Below are positions 6,043 through 15,078 of a stretch of DNA of 23,291 bases, piece by piece. Under the pieces are notes generated by a model. That model had not been told where the DNA came from. It made no database searches and saw nothing but the letters and a program-made list of their open reading frames with translations. The stretch lies in assembly GCA_002350805.1 (NCBI GenBank), contig DEFO01000040.1, positions 4,981-28,271 of the forward strand, written 5' to 3'. Source of the DNA: Prevotella sp. UBA2850 (GTDB taxonomy: Bacteria > Bacteroidota > Bacteroidia > Bacteroidales > Bacteroidaceae). The translations under genes and the position numbers were made by a program. Position 1 is the first letter of the stretch. Each line of letters starts with the position of its first letter.

Positions 6043-8718
6043 ATGAAGAAGTTTTTGTGTGGGTCTTTGATGTTTCTGCTGGCGCTGACTGCGACGGCAC
6101 AACCATCTATTGACCTCAGCGGAGAATGGAAGGTGAACCTTCTGCAAAATGGCAGGCAGAGTGACGCCATGAAAGTAGTGTTGCCTGGTACCCTCGACGA
6201 TGCCGGTATCGGCGAAGCGAACAGGCTGGAGCCAATGCTGCAGAAGCCACAGCTATCGCGACTGACTCGCAAGCACTCTTTCATTGGCACAGCCATCTAT
6301 CAGCGCGACATCTACATTTCGAGCGAGATGGCTGCCCAGCCGTTGCAATTGTTCTTCGAGCGGGTGATGTGGCGCAGCCGGCTGGCCATCGACGGCCGCG
6401 ACATCGGGCAGATGCAAGAGAGCCTGGTGGCTCCACACCACTTTCTCATCAACGACGGTCTGACCGAGGGCATGCACACGCTCACGCTGACCATCGACAA
6501 TAGCAAACTGCACGATATCTCGGTCGACAACCTGGCCCACTCTTACACCAACGACACTCAAATCATGTGGAATGGTGTGCTCGGACGCATGGAACTGAGC
6601 ATCCAGCCCTTCATTAGCGATGTGCAGGTTTACCCCGACATCGACCACCAGCAGGCCATCGTCAAAGTGAAAACGAGTGCGACACAAAAGGCGCCCTCAC
6701 TCCTTTTCATGCTCGACGGAAGAACGGTCAAACCCATGAAAACAGGACCCGACGAATACTGTTTGCCCATCAGCGACATGCAGCTGTGGAGTGAGTTCCA
6801 GCCCCACCTCTACACCCTCACCGTGATGCCGCTGGCAGCCTCCCACACCCCGCTCGCCTCGAAGACCGTCACCTTCGGCATGCGTAGTTTCAAGGCACAG
6901 GGCAACCGGCTGCTCATCAACGGCCAGTCCACTTTCCTGCGCGGAACGCTGGAGTGCTGCATCTTCCCGCTGACCGGTACGCCACCTACCGACGAGCGTG
7001 GTTGGATGAAGGTGTTTACCACAGCTCGTGAGTACGGCCTCAACCACCTGCGGTTCCACTCGTGGTGCCCGCCCGAGGCAGCCTTCCGCGTGGCCGACAA
7101 GATGGGCTTCTACTGTCAGGTGGAACTGCCCAACTGGTCGCTGACGGTCAACAAAGACAGTGCCACGTCACGGTTCCTCTACAACGAGTTCGACAACATC
7201 ATTCGCCACTACGGCAACCACCCCTCGCTGTGCATCATCAGCTGCGGCAACGAGCTGCAACCCGACTTCGACTTCCTGAACAAACTGACTCACTACATGA
7301 AGTCGCAAGACCCACGCCACCTGTACGTGACGTCGACCTTCACCTTCGAGAAAGGCCACGGCACGCATCAAGAACCCGAAGACGACATTTTCATCACCCA
7401 ATGGACCGACAACGGATGGGTGCGCGGACAAGGTGTGTTCGACGAGCGGGTGCCCGACTTCAAAAGCGACTATCGCGAAGCGGCCCGAAACATCACCGTC
7501 CCACTCATCTCGCACGAGATAGGTCAATACAGCGTCTATCCCAACATCAACGAGATAGAGAAATACACCGGTGTGCTCGACCCACTGAATTTCAAGGCCA
7601 TTCGCAACGACCTGCAGCGGAAAGGACTCATCGACAAGGCCGACGACTATCTGCAGGCCTCCGGCCGACTGGCTGCCATCCTCTACAAGGAGGAGATAGA
7701 ACGGGCCATGAAGACCCCGCAACAGAGTGGATTCCAACTGCTCGACCTGCACGACTTCCCCGGTCAGGGAACAGCCCTCGTCGGTCTGCTCGATGCCTTC
7801 TGGGATTCCAAAGGGCTCATCGAGCCACAGCGTTTCCGCGAGTTCTGTGCGCCCGTGGTGCCTCTCGCCCAGTTCGAGAAAGCCGTATGGCAGGCCGACG
7901 AAACATTTACCGCCCAGATTGACATCGCCAACTACGGTCCCAGCCCGGTCGACGGCAAGACCGTCAGCTGGCAACTTACCAGTCCCTCGGGCCATATCTA
8001 CGCACAAGGAACAGGCCGTCAGGTAAGCATCTCATTAAATAAGGTGGAGCGAGCACAGCGTCTGGAGTTCATCGTATCCATCGACAGCACCCCCTGGCGC
8101 AACCGCTGGAGCATCTGGGTCTATCCCGATGTGACCATGCCTGTCGATAAGCAGCTCGTGGTGACTACCGACATCGACGAAGCCACGAAAGCCCTGAGGA
8201 AAGGGAAGAAAGTGCTCTTCTCGCCCCAAACAGCTACGGTCAGGGGACTCGAGGGAAAGTTCCTGCCCGTATTCTGGAGTCCCGTGCACTTCCCTAAGCA
8301 AGCCGGAACCATGGGCCTGCTCTGCGACCCGCGTCACCCCGCATTGAGCGATTTCCCCACCGACGCGCACAGCGACTGGCAGTGGTGGCGGCTAGTGAAA
8401 CGCAGCCGGGTGTTGGTGCTCGACTCCATTGCCCCAGTCACGCCCATTGTAGAGAGTGTCGACAACTTCGTGAACAACCGCCGACTTGCTCAAGTCTTTG
8501 AGGCCAAGGTGGGCAAAGGCTCCCTACTCTTCTCCAGCATCGACCTACTGACCGACGGCCAGTTGCCCGAACTGCGTCAGCTGCGCTACAGTCTCATGCG
8601 TTACATGATGGGTAGCGAGTTCCATCCTGCCAACTCCATCTCAGAGGATGACCTTCGCAGTCTGCTCTTAGACCATGCCTCCGAACAGAAGACCAGCGCC
8701 AATTCCATCTACGAATAG
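6043..8718 (+). CDS. Secreted glycoside hydrolase family 2 enzyme (beta-galactosidase-like)
   Basis: The 891-residue protein starts with a signal peptide (MKKFLCGSLMFLLALTATAQ) and has no lipid cysteine, so it is probably periplasmic. The GH2 layout is complete: jelly-roll sugar-binding domain (about 22-190), immunoglobulin-like domain (190-285) and TIM barrel (285-about 600). The likely acid/base is E404 in SCGNELQP and the likely nucleophile is E492 in ISHEIGQY. Other family marks are NHLRFHSWCPPEAAF (334-348) and FLRGTLE. After about residue 690 comes an extra domain (KVLFSP, LPVFWSP, HPALSDFPTD, WQWW) also found in the second GH2 enzyme of this window (18892-21585). GH2 enzymes remove beta-linked galactose, glucuronic acid, mannose or similar units; the exact specificity is open. 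It is the first gene of the operon, 84 bases after the AraC gene. Confidence 0.88.
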   Translation: MKKFLCGSLMFLLALTATAQPSIDLSGEWKVNLLQNGRQSDAMKVVLPGTLDDAGIGEANRLEPMLQKPQLSRLTRKHSFIGTAIYQRDIYISSEMAAQPLQLFFERVMWRSRLAIDGRDIGQMQESLVAPHHFLINDGLTEGMHTLTLTIDNSKLHDISVDNLAHSYTNDTQIMWNGVLGRMELSIQPFISDVQVYPDIDHQQAIVKVKTSATQKAPSLLFMLDGRTVKPMKTGPDEYCLPISDMQLWSEFQPHLYTLTVMPLAASHTPLASKTVTFGMRSFKAQGNRLLINGQSTFLRGTLECCIFPLTGTPPTDERGWMKVFTTAREYGLNHLRFHSWCPPEAAFRVADKMGFYCQVELPNWSLTVNKDSATSRFLYNEFDNIIRHYGNHPSLCIISCGNELQPDFDFLNKLTHYMKSQDPRHLYVTSTFTFEKGHGTHQEPEDDIFITQWTDNGWVRGQGVFDERVPDFKSDYREAARNITVPLISHEIGQYSVYPNINEIEKYTGVLDPLNFKAIRNDLQRKGLIDKADDYLQASGRLAAILYKEEIERAMKTPQQSGFQLLDLHDFPGQGTALVGLLDAFWDSKGLIEPQRFREFCAPVVPLAQFEKAVWQADETFTAQIDIANYGPSPVDGKTVSWQLTSPSGHIYAQGTGRQVSISLNKVERAQRLEFIVSIDSTPWRNRWSIWVYPDVTMPVDKQLVVTTDIDEATKALRKGKKVLFSPQTATVRGLEGKFLPVFWSPVHFPKQAGTMGLLCDPRHPALSDFPTDAHSDWQWWRLVKRSRVLVLDSIAPVTPIVESVDNFVNNRRLAQVFEAKVGKGSLLFSSIDLLTDGQLPELRQLRYSLMRYMMGSEFHPANSISEDDLRSLLLDHASEQKTSANSIYE

Positions 8719-8748
8719 TATCATTTCATTATTATAACAATTATTATT

Positions 8749-10266
8749 ATGTTCAACAAAACTAACCATCTAATCAAAAGCTGGCTGCCAGCATTTCTCC
8801 TTCCCCTTTTGGCAGGAGGACTGTTTTCATGTGGCAGCGACGATGAGGACTACCCCGCAGTTGACAATCAGGCTCCGATTATCACTTTGGTTTCAGACCA
8901 TGTGCAGACCGAAGCCGGAAGAGCGTTCAACATTGAGGGACTCATCAAAGATGCCGATGGCATCAAGTCAATCAACCTGAAAAGTGAGGGCATGTACCTC
9001 GACAAGACCATTAACCTGCTTGAGAGCTACGACGAGCTGCTCAAGGAGTACAATCTGAAGTACACCTATCAGCGCAACTACACCAAGGATTGGACTGATG
9101 CCTCGTCGTTTCCTGTAGTTATTACCGTTACCGATGTGGTAGGTAACACCCAGACGGCCACGGTCACCGTGAGTGCCGACGGCGACTTTACCAATCCAGT
9201 GTTTGCCGTTGCCCCCTCAAAGGAGGTAACCGTACTCGTAGGTGCCCGTCCTAAGTTCAAGATGAACTGTTCGGTGACCGACAACAAGATTCTCAAGGAG
9301 ATTCGTGTCACTAGCAGCGACCTGAACCTCAATGAGACCATCGCCACAGGCAACGTATCGACATTCGACCTCACGAAAGAGTATCTCATGCCCGCCGGCC
9401 AGACAGGCACTTACACCATGACCATCACAGTGGTCGACGCCCAAGGCAACGAGACGTCTACAGAAACAACTATCACTGTGAGCGAGATGCCAGACTTCGA
9501 GAAGATGTATCTGGCCGATGTTGAGGATGCCCGCGACCTGTCGAGCGACGTCTACGGCGTACCCATGCTCATCGACCACACCGGTGCTTTCGAGTATACA
9601 GCCCGCTACTACAACCAGAAGCCTGGCACAAAAGTGCGCTTCATCCCTCAGACCACCGACTTTGAACCCATCTGCTTCGGCCCCGATGCTGAGAACAACA
9701 GTGTTTTTGCCAATGCCCCCGACGTATCACAAGGATTGGTGCTCAACGAGGTGAGCTATTACGAAATCAAGTTTAACACCAAGACCGGCTCTTACACCTG
9801 TAAGACCTACAAGCCAGGCAGTATCACAGTGAAGATTGACGGCAACAACATCACCTTCCCCAGAACGCTCAACGGCACTACTTTCCGCGAGTTCAGCGAC
9901 GGCAGTGGTGCCCAGCCCGAGCAAATCTGTCTGGCAGGAAGCAATCTGCCCGACGGTGCAGGTAACTGGACGACCAACCAGAATGCTGGAGCATACGTGC
10001 TGCTGCAAGATGCCAACAACCCCTACCTGCTCTATCGTGAGGGCACATATGAGGAAGGCAAACAGATTGAGTTCACCATCTCACAGACCCACTGGTGGGG
10101 CTGGTGGCCCGAACCATTCTGGCGTTTCGATGGTAGTGAGAACAACGAGAAGAACGTGCTCAACGGCGGTGATAACATGAAGAAGATGACGGTGCCTGCA
10201 ACTGGCAAATACCGTTTCGAGTTCGACTATCATCTGCTGCGCTCACGCCTCTATCCCGTGAAATAA
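8749..10266 (+). CDS. SusE/SusF-like surface glycan-binding lipoprotein
   Basis: This 505-residue protein has a lipoprotein signal with the lipid cysteine at C28 (GGLFSC), followed by GSDDEDY. Acidic residues right after the cysteine are the Bacteroidetes surface-export mark. Two Ig/PKD-like beta domains follow (about 42-143 and 148-246), then C-terminal beta-sandwich domains (about 250-505) that resemble the SusE/SusF fold. Near the end is a dense aromatic cluster, HWWGWWPEPFWRF (448-460), likely to be or to support a glycan-binding platform. The protein should hold polysaccharide at the cell surface for SusCD. Unusually the gene stands before susC, not after susD. Gaps to both neighbours are short (30 and 37 bases) and AT-rich, so it is probably co-transcribed. 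Confidence 0.82.
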   Translation: MFNKTNHLIKSWLPAFLLPLLAGGLFSCGSDDEDYPAVDNQAPIITLVSDHVQTEAGRAFNIEGLIKDADGIKSINLKSEGMYLDKTINLLESYDELLKEYNLKYTYQRNYTKDWTDASSFPVVITVTDVVGNTQTATVTVSADGDFTNPVFAVAPSKEVTVLVGARPKFKMNCSVTDNKILKEIRVTSSDLNLNETIATGNVSTFDLTKEYLMPAGQTGTYTMTITVVDAQGNETSTETTITVSEMPDFEKMYLADVEDARDLSSDVYGVPMLIDHTGAFEYTARYYNQKPGTKVRFIPQTTDFEPICFGPDAENNSVFANAPDVSQGLVLNEVSYYEIKFNTKTGSYTCKTYKPGSITVKIDGNNITFPRTLNGTTFREFSDGSGAQPEQICLAGSNLPDGAGNWTTNQNAGAYVLLQDANNPYLLYREGTYEEGKQIEFTISQTHWWGWWPEPFWRFDGSENNEKNVLNGGDNMKKMTVPATGKYRFEFDYHLLRSRLYPVK

Positions 10267-10303
10267 AGATATAATAGTAAAGAATCGTAAAAGAATAATC
10301 GAT

Positions 10304-13300
10304 ATGAAAAGATATATGTTGACCCTGCTGATCACCGTTGTGGCGCTAGTGGCTCATGCCCAAGAGATCACGGTGAAAGGCACAGTGATTTCGTCGGCCG
10401 ACAATGAGCCGATGATTGGCGCAACGGTAAAGATTAAAGGTACGGGCACAGGAACAGTGACGGACTTTGACGGAAACTACAGCATCAAGGTAGACAGAAA
10501 TGCCACGCTTGTATTCTCTATGATTGGCTACAACACGGTTGAGGAGATGGTAAACGGCCGTACCTCTATCAATGTAGTGATGGACGATATGGCCAACGAC
10601 CTGAACGAGGTTGTGGTCATCGGTTACGGTGTAGCCAAGAAAGGCGACCTCACCAGCAGCATCTCGGCCATTAAGGGTGAGAAACTGGAGAAACTCTCCA
10701 CCGGTAACGTGATGAACGCCCTGCAAGGACAAGTGAATGGTGTGCACGTGACAGGTGCCGGTAGCCCGGGTGCCACTCCGCGTGTCATCATCCGCGGTGT
10801 CTCTACCATCAACGGCTCCGACCCGTTGTATGTCGTCGACGGCATGCCTGTAGGAACGAACATCAACTTCCTCAACCAAAACGACATCGAGTCGATGCAG
10901 GTGCTGAAAGACGCTTCGGCAAGTGCCATCTACGGTACACGTGCATCTAATGGTGTGGTGCTCATCACAACCAAGAAAGGCTCTGCCGGTATCCCGAAAT
11001 TCACGGCTTCAGCGACTGTCGGTTTACAGACACTGGCAAAACCGGAGATTGCCGATGCTGTGGAGTACGAGAAAGTGTATAATGCCCGCTACACCAACGA
11101 CGGTCAGGTGTCACCCTTCAAGGGCGGCGGCAATACCGACTGGTGGGACGAGGTCTTCAACAGTGTTGCCCTGCAGCAGAATTATAATGTGGGGTTCTCG
11201 GGTGGTAATGATAAGTTCATCTATTCGTCGAACATCGGCTACTATCGCCAGAACTCGCAATATAAGACCGGCTACTGGCAGAAGCTCTCTGCCCGTTTCT
11301 CAATGGAGTACAATTTCAACAAAATCGTAAAGGCAGGTATCGACCTCACACCACGCTACGAGAACTGGGAGAACACACCTGGCCTGATGGGCGCTGTGAT
11401 GGGCATGGATCCAACCACCAATGTAATGCTCCCCAAAGAGCAGTGGACCACCAACGAATACAGCAACTATGCCCGTTCTAACAACAACCAGGAGTGGAAC
11501 CCCGTGGCATCGATGAACCGCATCGACGCAGGTGCCGACAACTATGCCCTGCTGGCTACACCTTTTATTGCCATCACTCCGATTGAAGGTCTGACCTTCC
11601 GCTCTCAGTTCGGTGTGAACGCCCGATTCCAACTCAACGATGATTTCACCCCGACTTTCTTCATCGACAATCTAGAGAAAGCCGACCGCAACCAGGCCAA
11701 GCGTACCATGGAGAACTGGGTGGACTGGAACTGGACCAACACGCTTACCTATATGAAATCGTTCCAGCAGAAACACAACCTGAATGTCATGGCAGGTTAT
11801 ACGATGGAGCGTTTCCAGGACTACTATCTGCAGGGTTACCGCTACGACATTCCTTCGAACGTCGAGACATTGCGCTTTGTCAGTGCCGGAACAGCCGACG
11901 ACTATGCCAACGGATACAACTCATATACCAGTCTGATTTCGTATCTCGGCCGTGTAATGTACAACTATGCCGAGAAGTACTATCTGACCGCATCCATCCG
12001 TGTCGATGGTTCTTCTAAATTTGCCAAGGGTAACAAATATGCCACCTTCCCGGCAATCAGTGCCGCCTGGCGTATCTCGGGCGAGGAGTTCATGAAGAAA
12101 CAGAACATTATCGACGACCTGAAACTGCGCCTCGGTTGGGGTAAGGTAGGTAATCAGAACATCGACAACTCTGCCTATCTGAGCAGCATCGGTACCATGC
12201 GCTATGTATTTGGAAATGAGATTGTCGTAGGCTCACAGGTGAGCGGCATCGGAAACCAGAAACTGAAGTGGGAGACCGTAGAGGACTACAATATCGGTAT
12301 CGACGCTGCCTTCCTGCAGAGCCGTCTGCGCGTGACTGCCGACTGGTTCCACAAGACCAGCCACGACATGCTCATGAAGAAAGACAATCTGCTGCTTTCG
12401 GGTTATCCCATGTGGAACGCACAGATGTGGGAGAACGTGGGTGAGATGCGTGCCACTGGTTGGGAACTCGGTATCAACTGGCAAGACCATGCCGGCGACC
12501 TGACCTATGGCATCGGTGTCAACCTTTCTAGTGTGCGCAACAAAGCTGTCACACTGAACGGCGACTATATCTACACCGGCAGTCACAATGGTGACAACAT
12601 CATCCGCAATGAAGCCGGCAAACTCATCTCGCAGTTCTATGGCTACACCGTTGACGGTATCTTCCAGAACGAGACAGAGATACGCTCATACACCAATGAG
12701 TACGGCACACCCATGCAGCCCAATGCCCAGCCTGGTGACTTCCGCTATAAGGACCTGAACCACGACGGTAAGGTTGATGAGAGCGACAAATCGTATATCG
12801 GCAACCCGTTCCCCGATCTCATGATGGGTATCAACCTGAATGCAGCCTGGAAGAACTTCGATTTCCTCGCACAGCTCTACGGAACTTTCGGCAACGACAT
12901 CTACAACCTGAACAAAGACCGCTACTTCGGCACCGACGGTGTCAACGTCATTGCCGGAACATGGGACAAGGCATGGCGAACCGACAACACCAATACCGAT
13001 GTGCCCCGTCTCTCGGTGAACGATGCCAACGGCAACCACAACAAACCGTCGACATTCTTTGTGGAGGACGGCAGTTACATGCGTCTGAAACTGCTGCAGA
13101 TTGGCTATACACTGCCCAAGAACCTGCTGGGCCCGAAGGTCACTGCACGCATCTCCCTGTCAGCCCAGAACCTCTTCACCATCACCGGCTATTCAGGCAT
13201 GGATCCCGAGACAGCCGCCATGGGTAGTGTCACCGAGGCTGGAATAGACTGGACCGGCTATCCCAACCCCCGCACCTTCCTGCTGGGCGTGAACCTTAAT

Positions 13301-13306
13301 TTCTAA
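10304..13306 (+). CDS. susC: SusC-family TonB-linked outer-membrane transporter
   Basis: The 1000-residue protein has a signal peptide (MKRYMLTLLITVVALVAHAQ), a carboxypeptidase-regulatory-like domain (about 22-95, VKGTVISSADNEPMIGATV), the conserved NEVVVIGYG segment (101-109), a plug domain (about 112-226, with VIIRGVSTINGSDPLYVVDG and SAIYGTRASNGVVLITTKKG) and a 22-strand beta barrel that ends in FLLGVNLNF. A calcium-site-like loop, DLNHDGKVDESD, lies in the last fifth, as in many SusC proteins. It imports oligosaccharides across the outer membrane with energy from TonB-ExbBD and with SusD as lid. Length is typical. The start has the GATATGAA context. The susD reading frame can begin directly after its stop codon. 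Confidence 0.97.
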   Translation: MKRYMLTLLITVVALVAHAQEITVKGTVISSADNEPMIGATVKIKGTGTGTVTDFDGNYSIKVDRNATLVFSMIGYNTVEEMVNGRTSINVVMDDMANDLNEVVVIGYGVAKKGDLTSSISAIKGEKLEKLSTGNVMNALQGQVNGVHVTGAGSPGATPRVIIRGVSTINGSDPLYVVDGMPVGTNINFLNQNDIESMQVLKDASASAIYGTRASNGVVLITTKKGSAGIPKFTASATVGLQTLAKPEIADAVEYEKVYNARYTNDGQVSPFKGGGNTDWWDEVFNSVALQQNYNVGFSGGNDKFIYSSNIGYYRQNSQYKTGYWQKLSARFSMEYNFNKIVKAGIDLTPRYENWENTPGLMGAVMGMDPTTNVMLPKEQWTTNEYSNYARSNNNQEWNPVASMNRIDAGADNYALLATPFIAITPIEGLTFRSQFGVNARFQLNDDFTPTFFIDNLEKADRNQAKRTMENWVDWNWTNTLTYMKSFQQKHNLNVMAGYTMERFQDYYLQGYRYDIPSNVETLRFVSAGTADDYANGYNSYTSLISYLGRVMYNYAEKYYLTASIRVDGSSKFAKGNKYATFPAISAAWRISGEEFMKKQNIIDDLKLRLGWGKVGNQNIDNSAYLSSIGTMRYVFGNEIVVGSQVSGIGNQKLKWETVEDYNIGIDAAFLQSRLRVTADWFHKTSHDMLMKKDNLLLSGYPMWNAQMWENVGEMRATGWELGINWQDHAGDLTYGIGVNLSSVRNKAVTLNGDYIYTGSHNGDNIIRNEAGKLISQFYGYTVDGIFQNETEIRSYTNEYGTPMQPNAQPGDFRYKDLNHDGKVDESDKSYIGNPFPDLMMGINLNAAWKNFDFLAQLYGTFGNDIYNLNKDRYFGTDGVNVIAGTWDKAWRTDNTNTDVPRLSVNDANGNHNKPSTFFVEDGSYMRLKLLQIGYTLPKNLLGPKVTARISLSAQNLFTITGYSGMDPETAAMGSVTEAGIDWTGYPNPRTFLLGVNLNF

Positions 13307-13330
13307 ATGACAATCAAAGAAATAGAAGAT

Positions 13331-14920
13331 ATGAAAAAGATATTATTTGGCTTGACATTAGCCGCAGGATTATTGATGACCAGCTGCTCTGACTTTCTCG
13401 AGGAGCCGATCTTGGGTCAGCAGGACATGAACAACTACTTTGCCACAGAGGAAGAATGCGCCAACCAGGTCATTGGCTGCTATGCCTATCTGGCCTGCGA
13501 TGACTGGTGGCAGATCTACAAGCACTACGGACTGGTAGACATGTGCACCGACGACGAGTGGATGGGTAACACCACACAGGAGCCGGGCGACTATCTGCCT
13601 CTCTCCCACTACACCGGCAACACCATCGAGGGTGGAAACGCCGTGCAGAACTTCTATCAGTATCGCTGGAAGGGCATCTTGCAGTGCAACATTGCCATTC
13701 AGAAGATTCCTGAACTGGCATTCAATGACGAGGCCTACAAAAACCGGCTCATCGGCGAGGCCAAATTCCTGCGCGCCTTCATGTACTTCGACCTGGTTCG
13801 CAACTTCGGCGGAATGCCTATCGTCGAGGGGCTGCTGATGCCTAGCGAGTTGCAGGGCATCGAGCGTGCCACCACGGAAGAGACCTATGCCTTCATCGAG
13901 CAAGACTTGCTCGACGCCATCCCCGCCCTACCGCTGCGCTCTCAGTATGCAGCTGCTGACATGGGCCGAGCCACTAAGGGTGCCGCCCAGGGACTGCTCG
14001 GAAAGGTGTATCTGTATCAGGAGAAGTACAGCGAGGCTAAGGCCCAGCTCTATGCCGTCATCAGCAGCGGTGAGTACAAGCTGCTCGACGACTTTGCCAA
14101 GGTATGGAGCATGGACTACAACAACAGCGAGGAAGGACTGTTCGAGTTCCAGACCAACGAGGATACACGCTATGGCGTTGGTGAGCGTTTCTCGGTGGTC
14201 ACCGGCTCACGCGACGACTCGGGTTGGTCGTGGGGAGGTCCCACCAGCAACTTGGAAAAAGCCTTCAAGGATGCCGGCGATGATATCCGCCTGAAATACA
14301 CCATCATGCGCCACGGACAGACCAATGTTCCGGGCGACCCCACTTGGAACGAGGACAATCCCTACATCATCACTCCCAGCAAGCACAAGAGTGCACGTGC
14401 CAACATGAAGCTCTACATCCCTGTCGACCGCCGTCCGTCGCCCTACGATGCAGCCCACATCCCCCTCAACTACCGTGTGCTGCGCTATGCCGATGTACTG
14501 CTGATGAAGGCAGAAGTGGAGAATGCTCTCAACAACGATGCCGCTGCCCGCGAGGCACTCAACCAAGTGCGTGACCGTGTGAACCTCGACCCCGTCACCT
14601 CATCAGGCAAGAACCTGCGCGACGCCATCCGACTGGAGCGCCGCCTGGAGCTCGCCCTCGAGGGTAACCGCCTGTTCGACCTGCGCCGTTGGAAAGACGA
14701 CAATGGCAAACCGGCCATCTGCAACATCATGGGTCAGAATGGCTCATTTGTGCGCTACAACACCGTTGAGAGCACCGACGAGTGGGAACTCAGCAACCAG
14801 AACGAGGCCTCGAACAAAGGCTACAACTTCGATGAGAAGCGCGACTTGCTATTCCCCATCCCCAACTCTGAGATTACCATGTCTAACGGCAGTATCAAGC
14901 AGAACCCGGGATATAATTAA
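13331..14920 (+). CDS. susD: SusD-family surface nutrient-binding lipoprotein
   Basis: From the ATG at 13331 the protein has 529 residues. It opens with a lipoprotein signal, MKKILFGLTLAAGLLMTSC, with C19 as lipid cysteine and SDFLEEP after it. An in-frame ATG at 13307, right after the susC stop, would add eight residues; 13331 gives the better signal peptide and shares the GATATGAA context. SusD marks are present: the N-terminal helical part with YRWKGILQCNIAIQ, the TPR-like AKFLRAFMYFDLVRNFGGMPIV, and the C-terminal LRYADVLLMKAEVENAL followed by RRLELALEGNRLFDLRRW. It binds glycan and closes over SusC at the cell surface. It is followed by two hairpins. Confidence 0.96.
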   Translation: MKKILFGLTLAAGLLMTSCSDFLEEPILGQQDMNNYFATEEECANQVIGCYAYLACDDWWQIYKHYGLVDMCTDDEWMGNTTQEPGDYLPLSHYTGNTIEGGNAVQNFYQYRWKGILQCNIAIQKIPELAFNDEAYKNRLIGEAKFLRAFMYFDLVRNFGGMPIVEGLLMPSELQGIERATTEETYAFIEQDLLDAIPALPLRSQYAAADMGRATKGAAQGLLGKVYLYQEKYSEAKAQLYAVISSGEYKLLDDFAKVWSMDYNNSEEGLFEFQTNEDTRYGVGERFSVVTGSRDDSGWSWGGPTSNLEKAFKDAGDDIRLKYTIMRHGQTNVPGDPTWNEDNPYIITPSKHKSARANMKLYIPVDRRPSPYDAAHIPLNYRVLRYADVLLMKAEVENALNNDAAAREALNQVRDRVNLDPVTSSGKNLRDAIRLERRLELALEGNRLFDLRRWKDDNGKPAICNIMGQNGSFVRYNTVESTDEWELSNQNEASNKGYNFDEKRDLLFPIPNSEITMSNGSIKQNPGYN

Positions 14921-14924
14921 TAGT

Positions 14925-14949
14925 ATGACTGTCTTTAGTAAACAGTCAT
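14925..14949 (+). terminator. First intercistronic hairpin after susD
   Basis: ATGACTGT (14925-14932) pairs perfectly with ACAGTCAT (14942-14949) around a nine-base loop, starting five bases after the susD stop codon. No run of T follows, so it is not a classical terminator; it may mark the 3' end or slow decay of the susCD part of the transcript. Confidence 0.5.
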
Positions 14950-14961
14950 CAACTGGAAAAA

Positions 14962-14983
14962 GGTGTGAGCTTCGGCTCACACC
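14962..14983 (+). terminator. UUCG-loop hairpin between susD and the GH30 genes
   Basis: GGTGTGAGC (14962-14970) pairs perfectly with GCTCACACC (14975-14983) across the loop TTCG, closed by C-G, the very stable cUUCGg tetraloop. AAAAA precedes it and no T run follows on the plus strand, so on this strand it is more likely a stabiliser or partial terminator. On the minus strand it would be followed by TTTTT, but no gene there would need it. Confidence 0.6.
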
Positions 14984-15078
14984 CTTGCATGCTTCATTTG
15001 GGTGAATGTTTTTTAGGGAAGAGATTGCACTTCAGGGTAACATTTATAAAAATGGTTGATCAATAACAACAGACGACA

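Noticed and set aside
7062..8007. Overlapping alternative frames on both strands within the first GH2 gene
   Set aside because: They cross the GH2 catalytic core; the plus-strand one is Arg/Pro/His rich and the minus-strand one Val/Gly rich, as expected from shifted reading of GC-rich codons.
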